Of a DNA stretch of 64,000 nt, positions 20,912 through 34,734 are shown piece after piece. The notes under the pieces were generated by a model. The model ran no database searches, was not told the DNA's origin, and saw nothing but the letters and a program-made list of their open reading frames with translations. A program made the position numbers and the translations under genes. The stretch's first letter is position 1; each line of letters opens with the position of its first letter. The stretch is taken from contig OX637297.1 in the NCBI GenBank assembly GCA_951799445.1, positions 11,408,001 through 11,472,000 of the forward strand, read 5' to 3'. Source of the DNA: Pseudisothecium myosuroides. Its lineage: Eukaryota > Streptophyta > Bryopsida > Hypnales > Lembophyllaceae.

Positions 20912-23900
20912 GATCTGTTCATCATATGAAAGACGATCTCAATAGCCTATTTGACAAAAACAAATATAGGTGTTGTACTGGCATAGAGTTTTCTTTTTGA
21001 AACAAGTCAAACATATACTCCATAAGTCGTAAGAAAGACTAGTAGTCACAATAACTCACTTACAATGAAGGTGAGTAAAGGTGAAATAGATACTTCCTAA
21101 AAGTGCTATCCTACCAGCAGTCTACCCAAATTAAATAATTTGATCAAGTCGTTTTCACTTCAAGCAAAATTAGTTGAAAATAATATTCAAGTCATATTCA
21201 CCTCAAATGAAGGTAAATCAAGAACTTCCAGGAAAAAGTTTCAACTCTAATATTGGAGTAAGTACAGGTAAGTTGATCAAGATCTATAATTGATATTCAC
21301 CTCGAGTAGAGGTGATTGATGAAATGAACTTTTCTTATATACCCAGATTGAATTTAAGTAAATCTACTCTGCCTCATTGATTGTTAGGTCATCATAGTTT
21401 CAGACCTTTATATAGTTTAGTTCATTGGAAAAACCTATTCCCAAGTAATTTGCAGGGCAATTTGAAGGGCAATTACAAACCATACAAAGGATGAATTCTG
21501 AACAAACGATAGCAACCTGAGTACATTTTAGAAGTGCTTTTCACCTGGAGTTAAGGTGAATTGAAATACTGTCCAATTGATATTCACCTCGAATGGAGGT
21601 GAACTGACAAACTCTCCACCAGATTTTCACCTCGAGTGGAGGTGAACTGACAAACTATCCACCTGATATTCACCTCGAATGGAGGGGAACTGACAAACTA
21701 TCCACCAGATTTTCACCTCGAGTGGAGGTGAACTGACAAACTATCCACCTGATATTCACCTCGAATGGAGGGGAACTGACAAACTATCCAATTGATATTC
21801 ACCTTGAATGGAGGTAAATTGACTAACTCTTCAATTGATGTTCAAGTGGACTAGACGAGAGTTATAAACTTTCTAAGATATATTCCCCTCAAATGTAGGT
21901 AGTCTGACTAATATCTACAAGTGATATTGAACTATACTGGACGTATACTTGCAAGCATATAAAAGTAATATTTGTACTCAATAAAGGTAAATTAAATACA
22001 ATGTGTATATGATATTTAGGATTTGGGTAGGGAATAAAAACCCTATATTTACGTGGTATTCACCTCGACTGGAGGTGAATTGGAAACAAAGTATCATAGA
22101 TATTCACCATGAACGTTGATGATTCATAACTAAGTTCAAATGATATTCACCTCGACTGGAGGTGAATTGGAAACAATGTGTCAAAGATATTCACCTTGAA
22201 CAGTGATGAATTCATAACTATGTTCAAGTGATATTCACCTCAAGTGGAGGTGAATTGGAAACAATGTGTCATAGATATTCACCATGAACCGTGATGATTC
22301 ATAACTATGTTCAAATGATATTCACCTCGACTGGAGGTGAATTGGAAACAATGTGTCAAAGATATTCACCTTAAAAGGTGATGAATTCATAACTTTGGTC
22401 AAATGATATTCACCTTGAACGGTGATGAATTCATAACTTTGATCAAATGATATTCACCTCGATTGGAGGTGAATCAAACTATTTCATTGACATTCACCTT
22501 AATCAAATTCTATAAGTATCCTTATGACATACAGAAACCAGAACTGGACTCATTGATTTTAACAGCATTGAAACTTGATCACCTCAAATTGTTAGGAATA
22601 GTCTATTTGAAGAAATTCATGCCTGAAGAAGATTGTTGTCATCTCTTATTCTACTAGAAGGCAAGAAGGCGGGATCGTAACACATTCATATTGTGAAATA
22701 TATATAAATATCACTGAACATCATTCGCAATATGAAATCCAAATTTATGGACTTTCAGAACGTCTTCTAATCCTGTTTTCCAATCAGAATAAAAAGCGAT
22801 ACACTCAGCTCGACTGTGAATTCATATCGTTCATAGCAAATTCCTTTCAATTGAAGAATTACAAGTACACCACTTGCAAAGTGTACTCTGCACAGTGAGA
22901 GCTGCTACAACCTGCTGTCACTTACTAATAGAATCCAATACAAACAACAAGACTAATAACAAGAATCATAATGGGGTGCAATTTTGCTTGCAATTATCAG
23001 TCACTAAGACAATTGAAAACATCAATTTCAATGTAGACGCATGCCTCCCAGAACTCCTCCGTATAATCTTCAGAGTTCATAATAGAGCAGTGAACACAGA
23101 AGTTCGAAAAATTTGGTCAATCGCTTGAAATCTCTTTTATACAAAGACATTCGAACAAGTACAAGTGACAACAACTGAGACCAACTTCTTGCAAGAAATA
23201 TGATTGAAGATAGAATTGTCCCTTATGATTGCACAATTTCTGCTACTCAAACTACATCTGCGGTGAATTGCCTCACACATTCTAGACTGCAATTCAGAAA
23301 ACCAAAAGACGAATGGGATTCAATTGAACAACGCAGCGCATGCAAAGCAATTCTACTTTCAATCCTACTTTTTAAGGTTTAGGATTCTCTTATTCACTAA
23401 ACTTTGTCATTACTACAACAACAATTAGCACACTGAAATTCACCTTCTACATACTAAACTACAAGTTGAAGGACTTCATTTCACCAATGTCGTCTCCACA
23501 AAACATTCTCAAATGCATGTGAGCAGAATCTGCACCACTAGTATTACCTCTGCTATCTCAGATGGCACTACTATACTACAATAACAAAGCAAACGCCTAA
23601 ATCCTAAAGCCGCACCAATTGGAAATCACCGAAGAAAAAAAAAATTCTAAACGAGAAATCCAAGAATTGGACAAAGCTTTTCCTAATGCAATTGCTACCC
23701 AATTTTTGCTCAACTGAACATACACTTGCACTGAATTGAAGAAAATTAACAAAGTTACATCATGATTACGAATTACAAACCAAAATCACAACCATTGACA
23801 AGATGAGTAATGCAGGCCGATATTTCTGTGGAGTCCGCACAAGCAAGAAAAGAAAAGCATATTGCACGGCATAAGGAGGATCAAATTCAAAACAAAGGGA

Positions 23901-24800
23901 TACGTCATACCTCCATGGAAATTGTCTGACTCCTTCGACCGCAACCTGAACACGATATGAACCTTGTAGTGAGTGCTGCAGCACGACTTGAAAAAGTTGC
24001 CCACTTGCCACAACTCGTCCACTTGCCCTCCAGTCTTGAAAAGTTGAATCGCAAACACTCATAAGCAACAATATTCGCACACCTCAGGCACAAGAGCAAA
24101 GAGACCTCACAAGAGTAGACAAACAAACTTCGTCAAAAAATTTGGAATGGACGCAACAATAGTCACTGAGGCGGGAAATTTTGGGAGGGAAGTGCGTTTC
24201 CAAAGTCGAAACGGTTCTCCTCGAATCTAGAGCGCTTACAACGGAAGAATGACAGATCCTTCTCCACCTGCAAAATCTAAATCCATTTACTACTTCAAAG
24301 GCATTCATGTTGCCGTCACTTTATTCCACCGTCTCTAAGCTTGCAGGTAGGCAACAGAGTGGGAAAAGGTCACATTCACCTACTTGCATTTATGAAAACA
24401 GTCCTCGTCAGGGAATTTCAGGAATACGAAGTTCAGGAGTTAGATCCACATGAACATACTTTTAGCAAGATCGGATAATCCGCACATTATGCACCTGACA
24501 TGGTCCAGGCCTACCCTTTGCATAGCTCATCCCACCCAACCTCATTCCATTTGGCTATTTAAAACACATCCAATGAAATTGGATCCAGTGCTCAAATGAA
24601 GGTTCCGATAATCTTACATTGGATATTAAATTTGGAGCAAATTATCAATGGAAATTGATGAAATTATCTTCATATGGATTTGTTTGCCATATATTCTTCT
24701 TCCTAAAGTGGATGACAATTCGAATTGCCAGCAAACTTTGGAGCAATAACGCTCTATCCATACCATAAAAGAAGCTACTGGTTTTGTTTTGGTTAGGTTA
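20912..24800. other. Gene-poor DNA upstream of the DUF7869-like gene
   Basis: Apart from the palindromic array at 21190-22490, I see no supported gene. Short open frames (for example 22463-22657 and 23766-24308) lack recognised motifs, splice context or repeats of coding pattern. Confidence 0.4.
21190..22490. repeat. Palindromic array 1 (TTCACCTCGANTGGAGGTGAA)
   Basis: About 15 copies of a roughly 21-bp palindrome made of TTCACCTC and GAGGTGAA arms. From about 21580 to 21850 they recur every 42-44 bases with a spacer like CTGACAAACTATCCA. From about 22050 to 22480 they recur about every 85-90 bases, alternating with a weaker ATATTCACC.TGAA..TGATGAATTC unit. The arms are better conserved than the spacers in several copies. 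The array starts about 300 bases upstream of the start codon of the leftward DUF7869-like gene. Confidence 0.8.
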
Positions 24801-24819
24801 GATTTGTTTGTTTGTTATA

Positions 24820-25620
24820 GTGGAATCTCAAGGATCTTGTTTCCATCGATTCCGTTTATGGTACCATTTGAAAGCACTCTATGACAAGGGATGCATGGGC
24901 TTTGTTTTGTGGCATTTGCACATACGGTGTGAAAAATATTGAAATTCAAAGTTTATATAAAACACAAAATTAGAAAATTAGTTTTGCTTTTACTTTGAAT
25001 GTAGCAACAACACAAGGCAGAGTAGTATCTATCCATACTTTAAATTTGTTTGTTTGTTTGTTTGTTTTGCTTGTATGTCACGTTGAGATCTCCCAGACCG
25101 TGCGTCCCCCAATAGTTTGCTTCGTACCGTCAAAAAGCCCTCGGCGAGGAGGGGTGCACCGGCTTTGTTTTGTGGGGTTTGGACTCACAGTGGGGAAGTT
25201 ATGGATTTATGAGTTCTTTTGGATTCTTAAAAACTACTAAATTATACTAAATTATGTATCTAGTGAAGTGTGTGTCAATTTGTTACGTTGTTGGTACTGC
25301 TGGAAAGCCCTAGGCAAGGAGGGGTGCTGAAACTTTGTTTTCTGGCGTTTGGACCTACGGTGGAGAAGTTATAGATTTTTTATTTTTTTTGGGTTTTAAA
25401 AGTGACTTTTACTTTGGGTCAAAAAAGTAGGAAAATACTTTTACTTTGATTTTGGTCGCGTTCATGGTACCGTCTGAAAGCTCTTGGCGAGGAGGGGTGC
25501 AGAAGCTTTGTTTCGTGGCATTTTAAGGTACAGTAGAAAAATTCTAGCTTATTGAGTTATTTTTGGTTTTAAAAATGATTTTTCTTTTTGTTTAGGCTAT
25601 GGCAATGACACAGGGCTACA
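24820..25620 (+). repeat. Repeat cluster, left member of an inverted pair
   Basis: Four diverged direct copies of a unit containing GGTACC(G/A)T..GAAAGC, CGAGGAGGGGTGC, GCTTTGTTTTGTGG, a TTTGGAC...GG segment and GAAGTTAT, near 24830, 25080, 25296 and 25460. The same units occur in reverse orientation at 30718-31935. Between the two clusters lies about 5 kb of AT-rich DNA. A fold-back or composite non-autonomous element is possible. Confidence 0.55.
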
Positions 25621-25639
25621 TTAGTTAAAACTAAAGAAA

Positions 25640-28600
25640 GGCACTCAGAGCGATTTTATAGGAATTATTCTAGAAAAGAAGCAAACTACTTCCTCAATAC
25701 TCATGTGATACTTGGATCACACTAAAGTGATATTTATTGACTGGAATAAATATCAAGAGTAAGTGATACATACTTAGGTGAAATTCAATATTAGTTTTAA
25801 AAAATAATAGTGATTTGATTATTTTCAATTAAGTAAATTAAAGATTTTTTTTAGTGAAACTAGTCAACTAACTAGCCAAAAATCATGCATAAAAAAACAT
25901 TTTATATTGTAAATGAAAACTTACCACACACGACAAGAGATTCATCAAATTTTACAATGAATGCTCTTTATTTTATCCTTTTTGATGTTAGAATATTACT
26001 TTGTAATAAGTCTCAAACCATATAGAAATGACATGCTTGTATTTTGAAAGAGAGTCAATGAATTTCTTTAATTAAAGTAGAGCGCACAAAGTTAGTGGTA
26101 CTGATTTGTACTTCTCAATACATCGAAGTAACTATTTTAAGTATATATTTATATTTATGCCTTTCCAATGTAATGAAACTAATATTGTAAGTGAAGATAA
26201 AGGGTGGTACATCTTTATTTGTTATTTAATTAATTCCAAACTATAAGATTAGATAAAAGCTAAAAATAAAAATATGACTCGAGGTGGATTTTTTTAATAC
26301 ATTAGAATTTACAAAAACAATGTAATTTTTTGGGGATTATTTTGTATTCAATCTATCCAATACGTACATTACTAATCATGATTCTAATTTTTTAATAGGA
26401 TATTTTTAGCACAAAAATATAACATTAATTTAATTGGTCATAAGAGAAAAATATGAAGACTACAGTTTTGTAGTATTAAAAATTATATCAAGGTTGAGAA
26501 GTCTATAAATTCAAACTTACTAAGTAATTCAATAATTTATAACAATTGAAAATTCATTCATATTTTATATAATTTCGTATGTTGAAAGAGTATATTAAGT
26601 TACTAGAGTTCAACTAGTATAATGTGCTAAAAAAATTATTCTTAACCACTTTCCCAATAAATGCAATCTCCAAAATTAATTCACGACATCTATAATTTAG
26701 TAATAACTTAGAGCTAATATATGGTGCACTAAATCATATGCACTCCAATTATAAGTAAGATATATAGGTAAGTACTACCACATATTTAAAAAATTGTACC
26801 GAATGTAGGATACAAGATATAGATGCTAGAAATTTATTGCTACTATGTTCAAACTATAGGATTGCTGATCCGTTCAGGGGAAGAAGAAATATTGGTATTG
26901 GTCAAATTTGGATGGGCGATTTTGCCCAGTAGTATCTGTTCCTTAGCGACGTGCCAACTTTAGGGCGGTTAGGATTTTGAGTGCAACTGAACTGGTTTGG
27001 GGATTCCTGTGCATATTGTAGTATTCACATACTGTAGTGCATATTGTGCTGCATACTTTAATATTCACATATTATACTGGACAGTACATGATTTGTGTCT
27101 GTGGCTTTTAATTTTTTAAGCCTGCTTACAGTATCAGTTTAAATTTTCTAACTATGAGTGCAAATTCCAAGGTTCTTCTACTCATGTTGTTTGAACTGGC
27201 CGGTTACAAATTTAGGAAGTGCTAGCCACGTAGTGAATGAAAAACCACCGGAATTTTGTTGCAGCCAGTTTGAAGTTCTTACTCCTTTACAGTTTTCTAC
27301 CTCCCCATTTATTTAGGTTACATAAGTTTACCATTTATAATTTTTCCCATTTTTCTTGGCCGATATTGCCTAAAGAGTTCTTTTCACCTTCTAATTTATT
27401 TGGTTTGCAAGCAATTTTGGCATGACTTTTGGAGAACTCTTCTTTTCCAATTTTTTGGAGTTAAAGTAGTTTATGGTTATTTTTCCTTTCCATTTTTTGG
27501 GGTCTTAACGTAGTCTACAATTTCTTTCTCTTCTTATTTCTTTGGACTCAAGGTAGTTTATATTTTCTTTTCCATCCCATTTTTTTGGGCTAAAGGTAGT
27601 TTATTTTTTCCGGTCCTTCCCATTTTTTTGGTGATTAAGGTAGTTTACAATTTCTTCCCTTCCCATTTTTTTGGTGATTAAGGTAGTTTACAATTTCTTT
27701 CCCTTCCCATTTTTTTGGTGATTAAGGTAGTTATATTTTCCTTACCTTCCAATTCTTATGATACTTTAGGTAGTTTAGGATATTTGTTTCATTTCCAATT
27801 TCTTATAGATTTTTAATATTTGAATAATGTAGCAAGCATTGCAGTAGGTCGAACTTCCGAAAATTAAGATTACTTTCTAAAATTTTATACATACTAATTG
27901 TTTGAATAGATGACTTTAAAGAGATAGACAGTGTAAGTCAATGTTTTCAATTTCTGGAAAGTAATAAACACATTCATAACAATAAAACATGAAGTAAACA
28001 TTCTTAAACTTTTTGAAAATGAGGACCTACCCAGTAGTCATTAGTGCCAACAAATGTCTATAAATATGTACAAGAAGCCATGAAAAGTTTGCATTTGATT
28101 TTTTCCTGTTCTAAATATATATAACTGAGGTAGATATATAGGTTCTAACCACAGTAATAGGAGCTAGTATTGGACGTTATTGAGGTGCTCATGCAAGTTC
28201 TTATTGGAATATTCTAACAGAAATTGTTGCTTATTCATCTGAAATAGTCCTCAATTGGATGAATTGAAGAACCATTAATATGGATGACTGAATGAGTGCT
28301 TACAACTACATTTCTGTTAATTTATTCAAACTTAGAAACTGAACATCATTATTTTCTTTTGTATTATGTCGAATAGTCGTAAGTAAAAAACAAAGCATTA
28401 CCAAAAAAATTCATGTTTTAAGGCATATTCAACAATTAGAACAAAGATTCTTTAAAAAAAGCAGTGGTTATGCCAAAATTGTCTCCTATTAATGTGCTGG
28501 GATCTTATAGCCTTTTTATTACAATGAATGCTTTCTACCTGAAGGTATGCCTTGCTAAGAGAATCGATCAATTTTTTGGTCACCCAAAAAAATCACAAAA

Positions 28601-30540
28601 ACTAAAATTATAAATTGAGAAGTTTACCTTTCTCATCAAAAATACTTTGTACTATTGTATGTATTAAAGAACTTGATTCATCCCATTAATTTTGGACTAG
28701 TGATGAAAAAGTTATGGAGTGTTTTATTTATCAAGCAATCTCATCATCTTCTTCAAAAAATAACTCATGGCTCTTTATTGAACTCCACTTTTACATTTTT
28801 GTAAGAAAAGAAGTTGCACGTGGGTGGGGTTGCTAGTTAAAACAATGTCATTGTTGCAATTAGTGTATTTGAATTCCATCTTACAAATACTGAAGAAATC
28901 ATTTTTTCCTTGATTGTGGTATTTTATATAGAGTATTTGCTTCAACATTTCAATTTCTTGAAGAATTAAAATGAAGTGTGCTTTTAAAACAAAAATATAG
29001 AGTGACCCTCAATTGACGTCTTCAACACAATTTTTTTATTCAATACCTATAGAGCTGTGGTATTTTAGTTAAATAGATTCAAAGTAACAAAATCAAATCA
29101 CGGAAGGTGCCAAAACAATTGGCGTTCTTTACTTTAAATGCAAAGATCTTGCTAAACATGTGGGAGAAGTTTTTTAAATTTCTACCACACATACTTTTAT
29201 TTGTGTACTGCAGGATTGAAGGATGTCAAACATTAAGAAAATTTGTAAAGCCTATAAAGGAAAAGTGTCACAAAATCTGAATCATTTTAGTGGAATACAA
29301 TAGAACACCTAATTTAGTTGCATTTTGGCAATCATTACACAATTAACCAGAATAAATGTTTACAATGTTACAATGCACAATGTTGATTGTCAATGCAACG
29401 TTTGGTTAAGTTCATGATTATTTTGCATTACATGAAAGTGTCAATATTAGTTGCAACAATAACATAAAGGGTACTAGAATTTAAAGCATGAATTACTTAC
29501 AACCGCATTTTTGTGTTAACATGAAATATGAAATGTCCATTTATAAACTATAAATTTTTTTAGGAATATGTACACTTTATTACGCCACAATATGTCCATT
29601 ATGACCTCTAAATATAATATTTATTGATTTTAGAATAAAATCATTCAATTAAACCCGTCATTGTTGGGTACTACCTCAAAATCTCTAAATAGCAATCATT
29701 CTCTTCAAGGCCATTTCATCTACATTAAAGCTTCTAGGAAGGTTAATTATGGAGGGCAATGATTAACGCTTTTAAAAATTACCTTGTGTAAAATTTTGAC
29801 GATTTCTTTTGAGCTTAATATTGGAGTATACCATTCTTTGCAAACATCAAAAATCGTTTTTTTTTCTCTATTTGTTAGAAATATTAATATATAGTCAAAT
29901 AGGGGACCAAAGAAATGTCCAAAATTGCAAAATTGAGAATATTATTATAAAATGCAACTTCAAAGAAAAAATTGAAGATGACAATGAAACATAATTTGGA
30001 AAATGTGATGTATACATCACATTTAGGTACCGGTAATTAGATCAAGCACTACACTAACCAATTTTTTTCAATAGAATTATTAAATTTTTTTTAATAGAAT
30101 TATTCAAATAATTCTATAATATCCACGTTCAACATCTCTTTTTGAATTTAAACTTCAAAAATGTTGAGAACATAGTATAGTGTAGCATGTCTGGGTTTTG
30201 TCCCAAAATCTTTCAAATCAAATCTTTCTATGCAGTTAAAAATACTTTGTATAAAAAACAAAGTTCTAAATTGTTTTGAATTTTTTTTAATGTGAAAATG
30301 ATTTCAAGTCTTCCTATCTTCTTGTCACATGTCAAATTTCTCACCAAAAAAATATGAAGATGAAGAACATATTATACATAATTCAAACCAGTTCATGTCT
30401 TTTCAAAATGTACTCTACAATTTTTTTAAATGATTTCTATAGTCATTTTTTCTTACAATTGTAGTGCGTCTGAGGCTTATTTCTACAAGCCCTAAACACT
30501 ATAAAATGAAGATTTTAAACGAGCACCGTTGCACAACATC
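25640..30540. other. AT-rich interior between inverted repeat clusters
   Basis: No coding signal was recognised in about 4.9 kb of strongly AT-rich sequence. A tandem repeat lies at 27420-27790. No transposase is visible, so if the flanking inverted clusters define an element it is non-autonomous. Confidence 0.4.
27420..27790. repeat. Tandem repeat, about 45-60 bp unit
   Basis: About seven diverged copies of TTCCCATTTTTTTGG, (TGA)TTAAGGTAGTTTA and CAATTTC in tandem. The three best conserved copies lie at about 27590-27735. Confidence 0.65.
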
Positions 30541-30571
30541 TTGAATACAATGATCAAAATCATTCACATTG

Positions 30572-30577
<6 letters not shown>

Positions 30578-30612
<35 letters not shown>
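30578..30612. repeat. AT dinucleotide microsatellite
   Basis: An uninterrupted (AT)n tract of about 34 bases at the left edge of the right-hand inverted repeat cluster. Confidence 0.9.
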
Positions 30613-30613
<1 letters not shown>

Positions 30614-30717
30614 TAGCGTGTCCTGAGCCATTGCCACAATCCAAAAAATAAAAGTAAAAGTATGTTTTTATTTTTTTTATTTAATAAATACTTCGAAATT
30701 CAATAACTTTCACATTG

Positions 30718-31935
30718 CAGGTCCAAATGCCACAAAACGAAGCCCGTGCACCCCTCCTAGCCAAGGACTTTTTGACAATACCAAGCACGCCCTTGGGGAA
30801 CACACGGTCCGGAAGATCTCAATGTAACAAACAAACAAACAAAACAAAACAATCAAAACAAACAGCCAAACTTAACCCCTAAACGTCTGGATTCATCTCC
30901 AAAATTGACGATTTCAGAAAATCCATTATAAACTACAATTTTGGAATTGGTATACAAATGAAAGTTGTAGATTTTGATTTTTAAATTCTATCCGTATGGT
31001 TAGATCTACTAATGCTATCACCAATCTTTTTCTATAAATTTTGAAAAGAAAATTTCAGAATTCCTTCTAAATTCAATTACAAGTAAAATATTATCATTTT
31101 TTGAGTAAAACTTGTTGGAATGGATTTGAAATAAGGTTCTCTTCATATGGTGATTTTTGGAAATTTTTGTGACCTTTACATCTTTGACCTCATTTTTGCA
31201 CATCTAGTTTTGAACTAAAGTCAATGCAAATTGACCACTTGACATACTTCCACATTTGTAATTTTAGAAATGTATATATTCTAGTAACACCAAATCCAAC
31301 CGATGGATAGGACAACAACTTGATAAAGTATCACCAAAAATTAGGATGACTTTCATCCAAGCAGGAATGAGATAGAAACAAGGATCTGACTCTGTTCATC
31401 GTCTAGAAAATGGACGTCGGAGCGCTCCAGGGTTAAGGTATGGACTTATGCCGCTGGCACAATCAAAACAAAAGTAAAAGCTATATTTAAAACCAAAAAT
31501 AACTCAAAAATCCATGATTTTACCACCATAGGTCCAAACTCTACAAAACAAAGTGTGCCCTATGTTGTTGCCACATCCAAAAAGTAATTTTTAAAATTTT
31601 AAATTCAAAAAGAACTTTGAAATTCAATAATTTTTCCATCGTAGATCCAAACGCCAGAAAACCAAGCCACCCTCGCCGAGGGCTTTCCAGTGCTACCAAG
31701 AACATCATAATTTGACACACAGTTCAATTTTTTTTTCATTTAGCATAATTTAGTAATTTTTGGATCCATAAATATTTGAAATTCAATAACTTCTGCACCG
31801 TGAGTCCAAACACCATGAAACAAAGCCCGTGCACCCCTCCTGGCCGAGGGCTTTCCGACGATACAAAGCACGCCCCCGGGGGATGCACGGTCCGGGAGAT
31901 TTCAACGTGACAAACAAACAAACAAAATAAAACGA
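30718..31935 (-). repeat. Repeat cluster, right member of an inverted pair
   Basis: Inverted counterparts of the 24.8-25.6 kb units: GCACCCCTCCT(A/G)GCC, CCACAAAACGAAGC and AGATCTCAATGTAACAAACAAAC at 30720-30845, with shorter copies near 31530 and 31640 and a full copy at 31795-31930. Apparent open frames in both clusters (CHVEIS, TV.PP) follow from nucleotide repetition and are not treated as genes. Confidence 0.55.
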
Positions 31936-32339
31936 AACAAATAGCCTGTTTTGAGGTATGAATTTTTTAAAAGTAGATGATGTCACAAAGTACCGAAAAG
32001 CATGATTTCTTTTTCATCACCAGTTTGGCGTTGAACGTTTAAAGTGTATGTTTGTTGTCCACTAAGGTAGGAGGCTTGCACTATGATTGGGCATTTTGAA
32101 CCGAACATGACACAAAGGTACATTTTGCTTTCTTTAATGTTCCAAAATGTACAAAAACTGTACATTCTAGGAGGTGGTCGCTTTTAGAGCTGTATGGCAT
32201 TTCAACTTCAAAATTTCTTACCTAATTCCACAAACCTCCAAATAATATGAAACAACTTGGGTTAGATGTCATTTCTTATTGTCTTTCAAGGAAAATTAAG
32301 AAAATAAACATTTTAACCTCTTTAAAATTCAATTTTCAC

Positions 32340-32405
32340 GGCCTGGGTCGGGTAGGGGACTGGGTCGGGTAGGTGGACTGGATCGGGTAGGAGGATGGGT
32401 GTCGG
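32340..32405 (+). repeat. Short GGTCGGGTAGG-type tandem repeat
   Basis: Four near-direct units of (A/G)CTGG(G/A)TCGGGTAGG in tandem with 1-6 base length differences. Confidence 0.6.
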
Positions 32406-32759
32406 ATATAACAGGGGTCGGATTTCAGTAGGGGCCTTATCTTTTGTGGCTAGGGTTTTTGGGGTTTGGTTTCCTGGGCTTCCGCTTGTTCGTCGTGCTT
32501 GATGTGCTCGGCTTGTTCCTCCGTGCAAGCGCTCCTGTATACCGAGGTGTTTTTTGAGTTCTCCTGCGTTGGCTGGGTGTAGGCGTGTAGTTGCTTTTCA
32601 TTGAGGGTGTTGGGGTTTGCAGTATTCCAAAATATTGTCTGCATCATGCCCAAGTTCAGCCCTGTTTCTAGTAACTCCAGGTCGTAACTTTGAGACGCCT
32701 TAGCAAGTAGATAGAAGGGTTTCTATTTTTCAATTTCTTGGCTGAGGATGCCGATCTAG

Positions 32760-33010
32760 GAGCAAAACAGCCACCGATTTGTAGTCTGCTCTGTAATTGA
32801 ACTACTAAATGTCATTGGAGAGGAAGCAACTGTAGTCTACCAAAGCGCTGTGTTTTGACCGTGGTGCTGCCACCGAGGTCTCGTTCCTTGTTGCGGAGAA
32901 GACAAAGGCATACCGGACTATGCTAGATCGTGGAGCTGCTTGGCGCCTGTTGCGGAATAATTTACGGACGTCCCTACAACTACGTCAAGGAGCGCAAGCA
33001 GCCACGGCAG
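32760..33010 (+). pseudogene. Possible exon remnant
   Basis: A stretch of about 80 codons that reads coding-like (VIELLNVIGEEATVVYQSAVF, then DRGAATEVSFLVAEKTKAYR). One extra T in a run near 32857 is needed to join the two parts. It ends at GCAG/GTGATT, which could be a donor. No family was recognised. The surrounding 31.9-34.7 kb has no other supported gene. Confidence 0.25.
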
Positions 33011-34734
33011 GTGATTTTTCTAAACTTCGTCATTCTTACTGCTTTGCTTTAGATCTAGATCTGCTCCTGTAGTCTGTCGGCTCTGATTTGGTGTGTTTGG
33101 GATGTTAGAAATTGTGCAAATTTTGGCGATTTCTAAAGCTTGCCAAGTAGCCTTCCTAAATCGCAAATTGTCGCTTAGACACGGAACCTTAGTCTCCTGT
33201 GACTTACGTACTCTTGTCTTGCGGTTGTGTACTCTTCTCTTGGTTTGCCAAACGGCTACCTAATTTTGGAGAAATGACACCAACAAGAGTTTTATAATTC
33301 AGGTAAACCCTCGCTGATGTAGATAAGCAGGTCCGGAATTTTTGTAACCAGAAGCAGGTCCGGTCCGTGTACATTTCACTGTGGTTGTGAGGTTTAGAAT
33401 GGATACATATTTTTTGCAATTTGTCATGGAGACCAAGAGGACACGCCCGGTTGGTGCAACTGCCTGATTAAGAAGTATCCGAGCGTGTCATGGAGAAAAT
33501 GATTGTGCAGGTTTTTAAGAAACGGTCGAGGATTTTCGTTGAGGATTTTCGTTTCAGGATTTTCGGTGAGGACTTGCTAGGCTTGTTTATTGACTTTTTG
33601 TTTCATCGATGGTGGCCGCCAAATTCTGATTTGCAGGAGAGAATCTTGATTATCTTTGCTTGTAATTTTTTGGGGCTGCCTTGATGTAGATCAGTATATT
33701 GATCTGTGGGAGGGCAACGTTAATTGAGCCCTGCGCTTTAGGATGAGCTTGTATTGCCAAAGGAATCGAAAGAGACTTTCTATCTTCTTGGTTTTGAATT
33801 TTGAACTGGTCTGAGTTCTCCGTACTCTTCCTTGGAGATCTGGATCTTCATTCATTATTTTAAGATTATAAGTTTACTAATTCATAGCTAGGTTCATCTT
33901 GTGATTCATTAATGACCGATCAGATTGTTTTTGTTTCCGATCAGACCGTTTCCGAATTCTTAGCTATATCGATCCAGTGATCAACGTTGAACCGATCAGA
34001 TTGCTCCGATGAGGTTAGTCCCTTCTGATTTGGTAGCTGCATCGATCCAGTGATCGAGGATGTTTATGTTTAGCTACATCGATTCAGTGATCGACTGATC
34101 AGGATGTTCATGGATTTCGAGCTGGAGGAAGACCGTAAACCAACATGTTTATGAATTTCAAACTCGAGGAAGCTCACTGTGCATTTTAATGATTTCCGAG
34201 GCGCTTTATCAGTTTTGAGTGAATCGTTGTGAACACTTGAGGGTTTAGGACCGTGAGTATACCATGTTGCCTTTGCAGTCATTGTTGATTCTTTGTGAGC
34301 TTTGCAGTCATCGTTCATTATTCGTTGATTACTTGTGACCTTTACGGGCATTTGAGTCATTGTTGATTCTTTGTGAGCTCCTTAGGCAGAGTTCAAATGA
34401 GCAGTTTCAAAGCTAGAGTTCAGAATTAGGTTCCAATGAGTAGTTCTAATTATTAGCTTTCCAATGCTTTCAGTTCTTCAAGCTGTAACTATTGTAACAT
34501 TGTGGAGGTGTCACTACTTTTTGAGGAATGTCAATCTCACTTCAGCATGTGGTTTGATTGTTTGCAGCGTGTACGACATCCAAATTTCTAGAAGACTTCC
34601 GTGGCATTTTGGCTATATATCTTCATTTGTGAAGTTAGAGGTGAGCGATTTTAATGGATGTTAGTCTTTCCCTTACATAAAATGATTTTTTCCTTCTTCT
34701 ATTCTATATCTAGAACAAGTATTCCAAACTCAAA

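Noticed and set aside
25640..30540. Transposase or other gene between the inverted repeat clusters
   Set aside because: All frames are short and AT-rich. No motif was found on either strand.
24995..31986. Open frames with similar peptides (CHVEIS, TV.PP) in both repeat clusters
   Set aside because: The similarity follows from the nucleotide repeats. The frames are short and not kept in all units.
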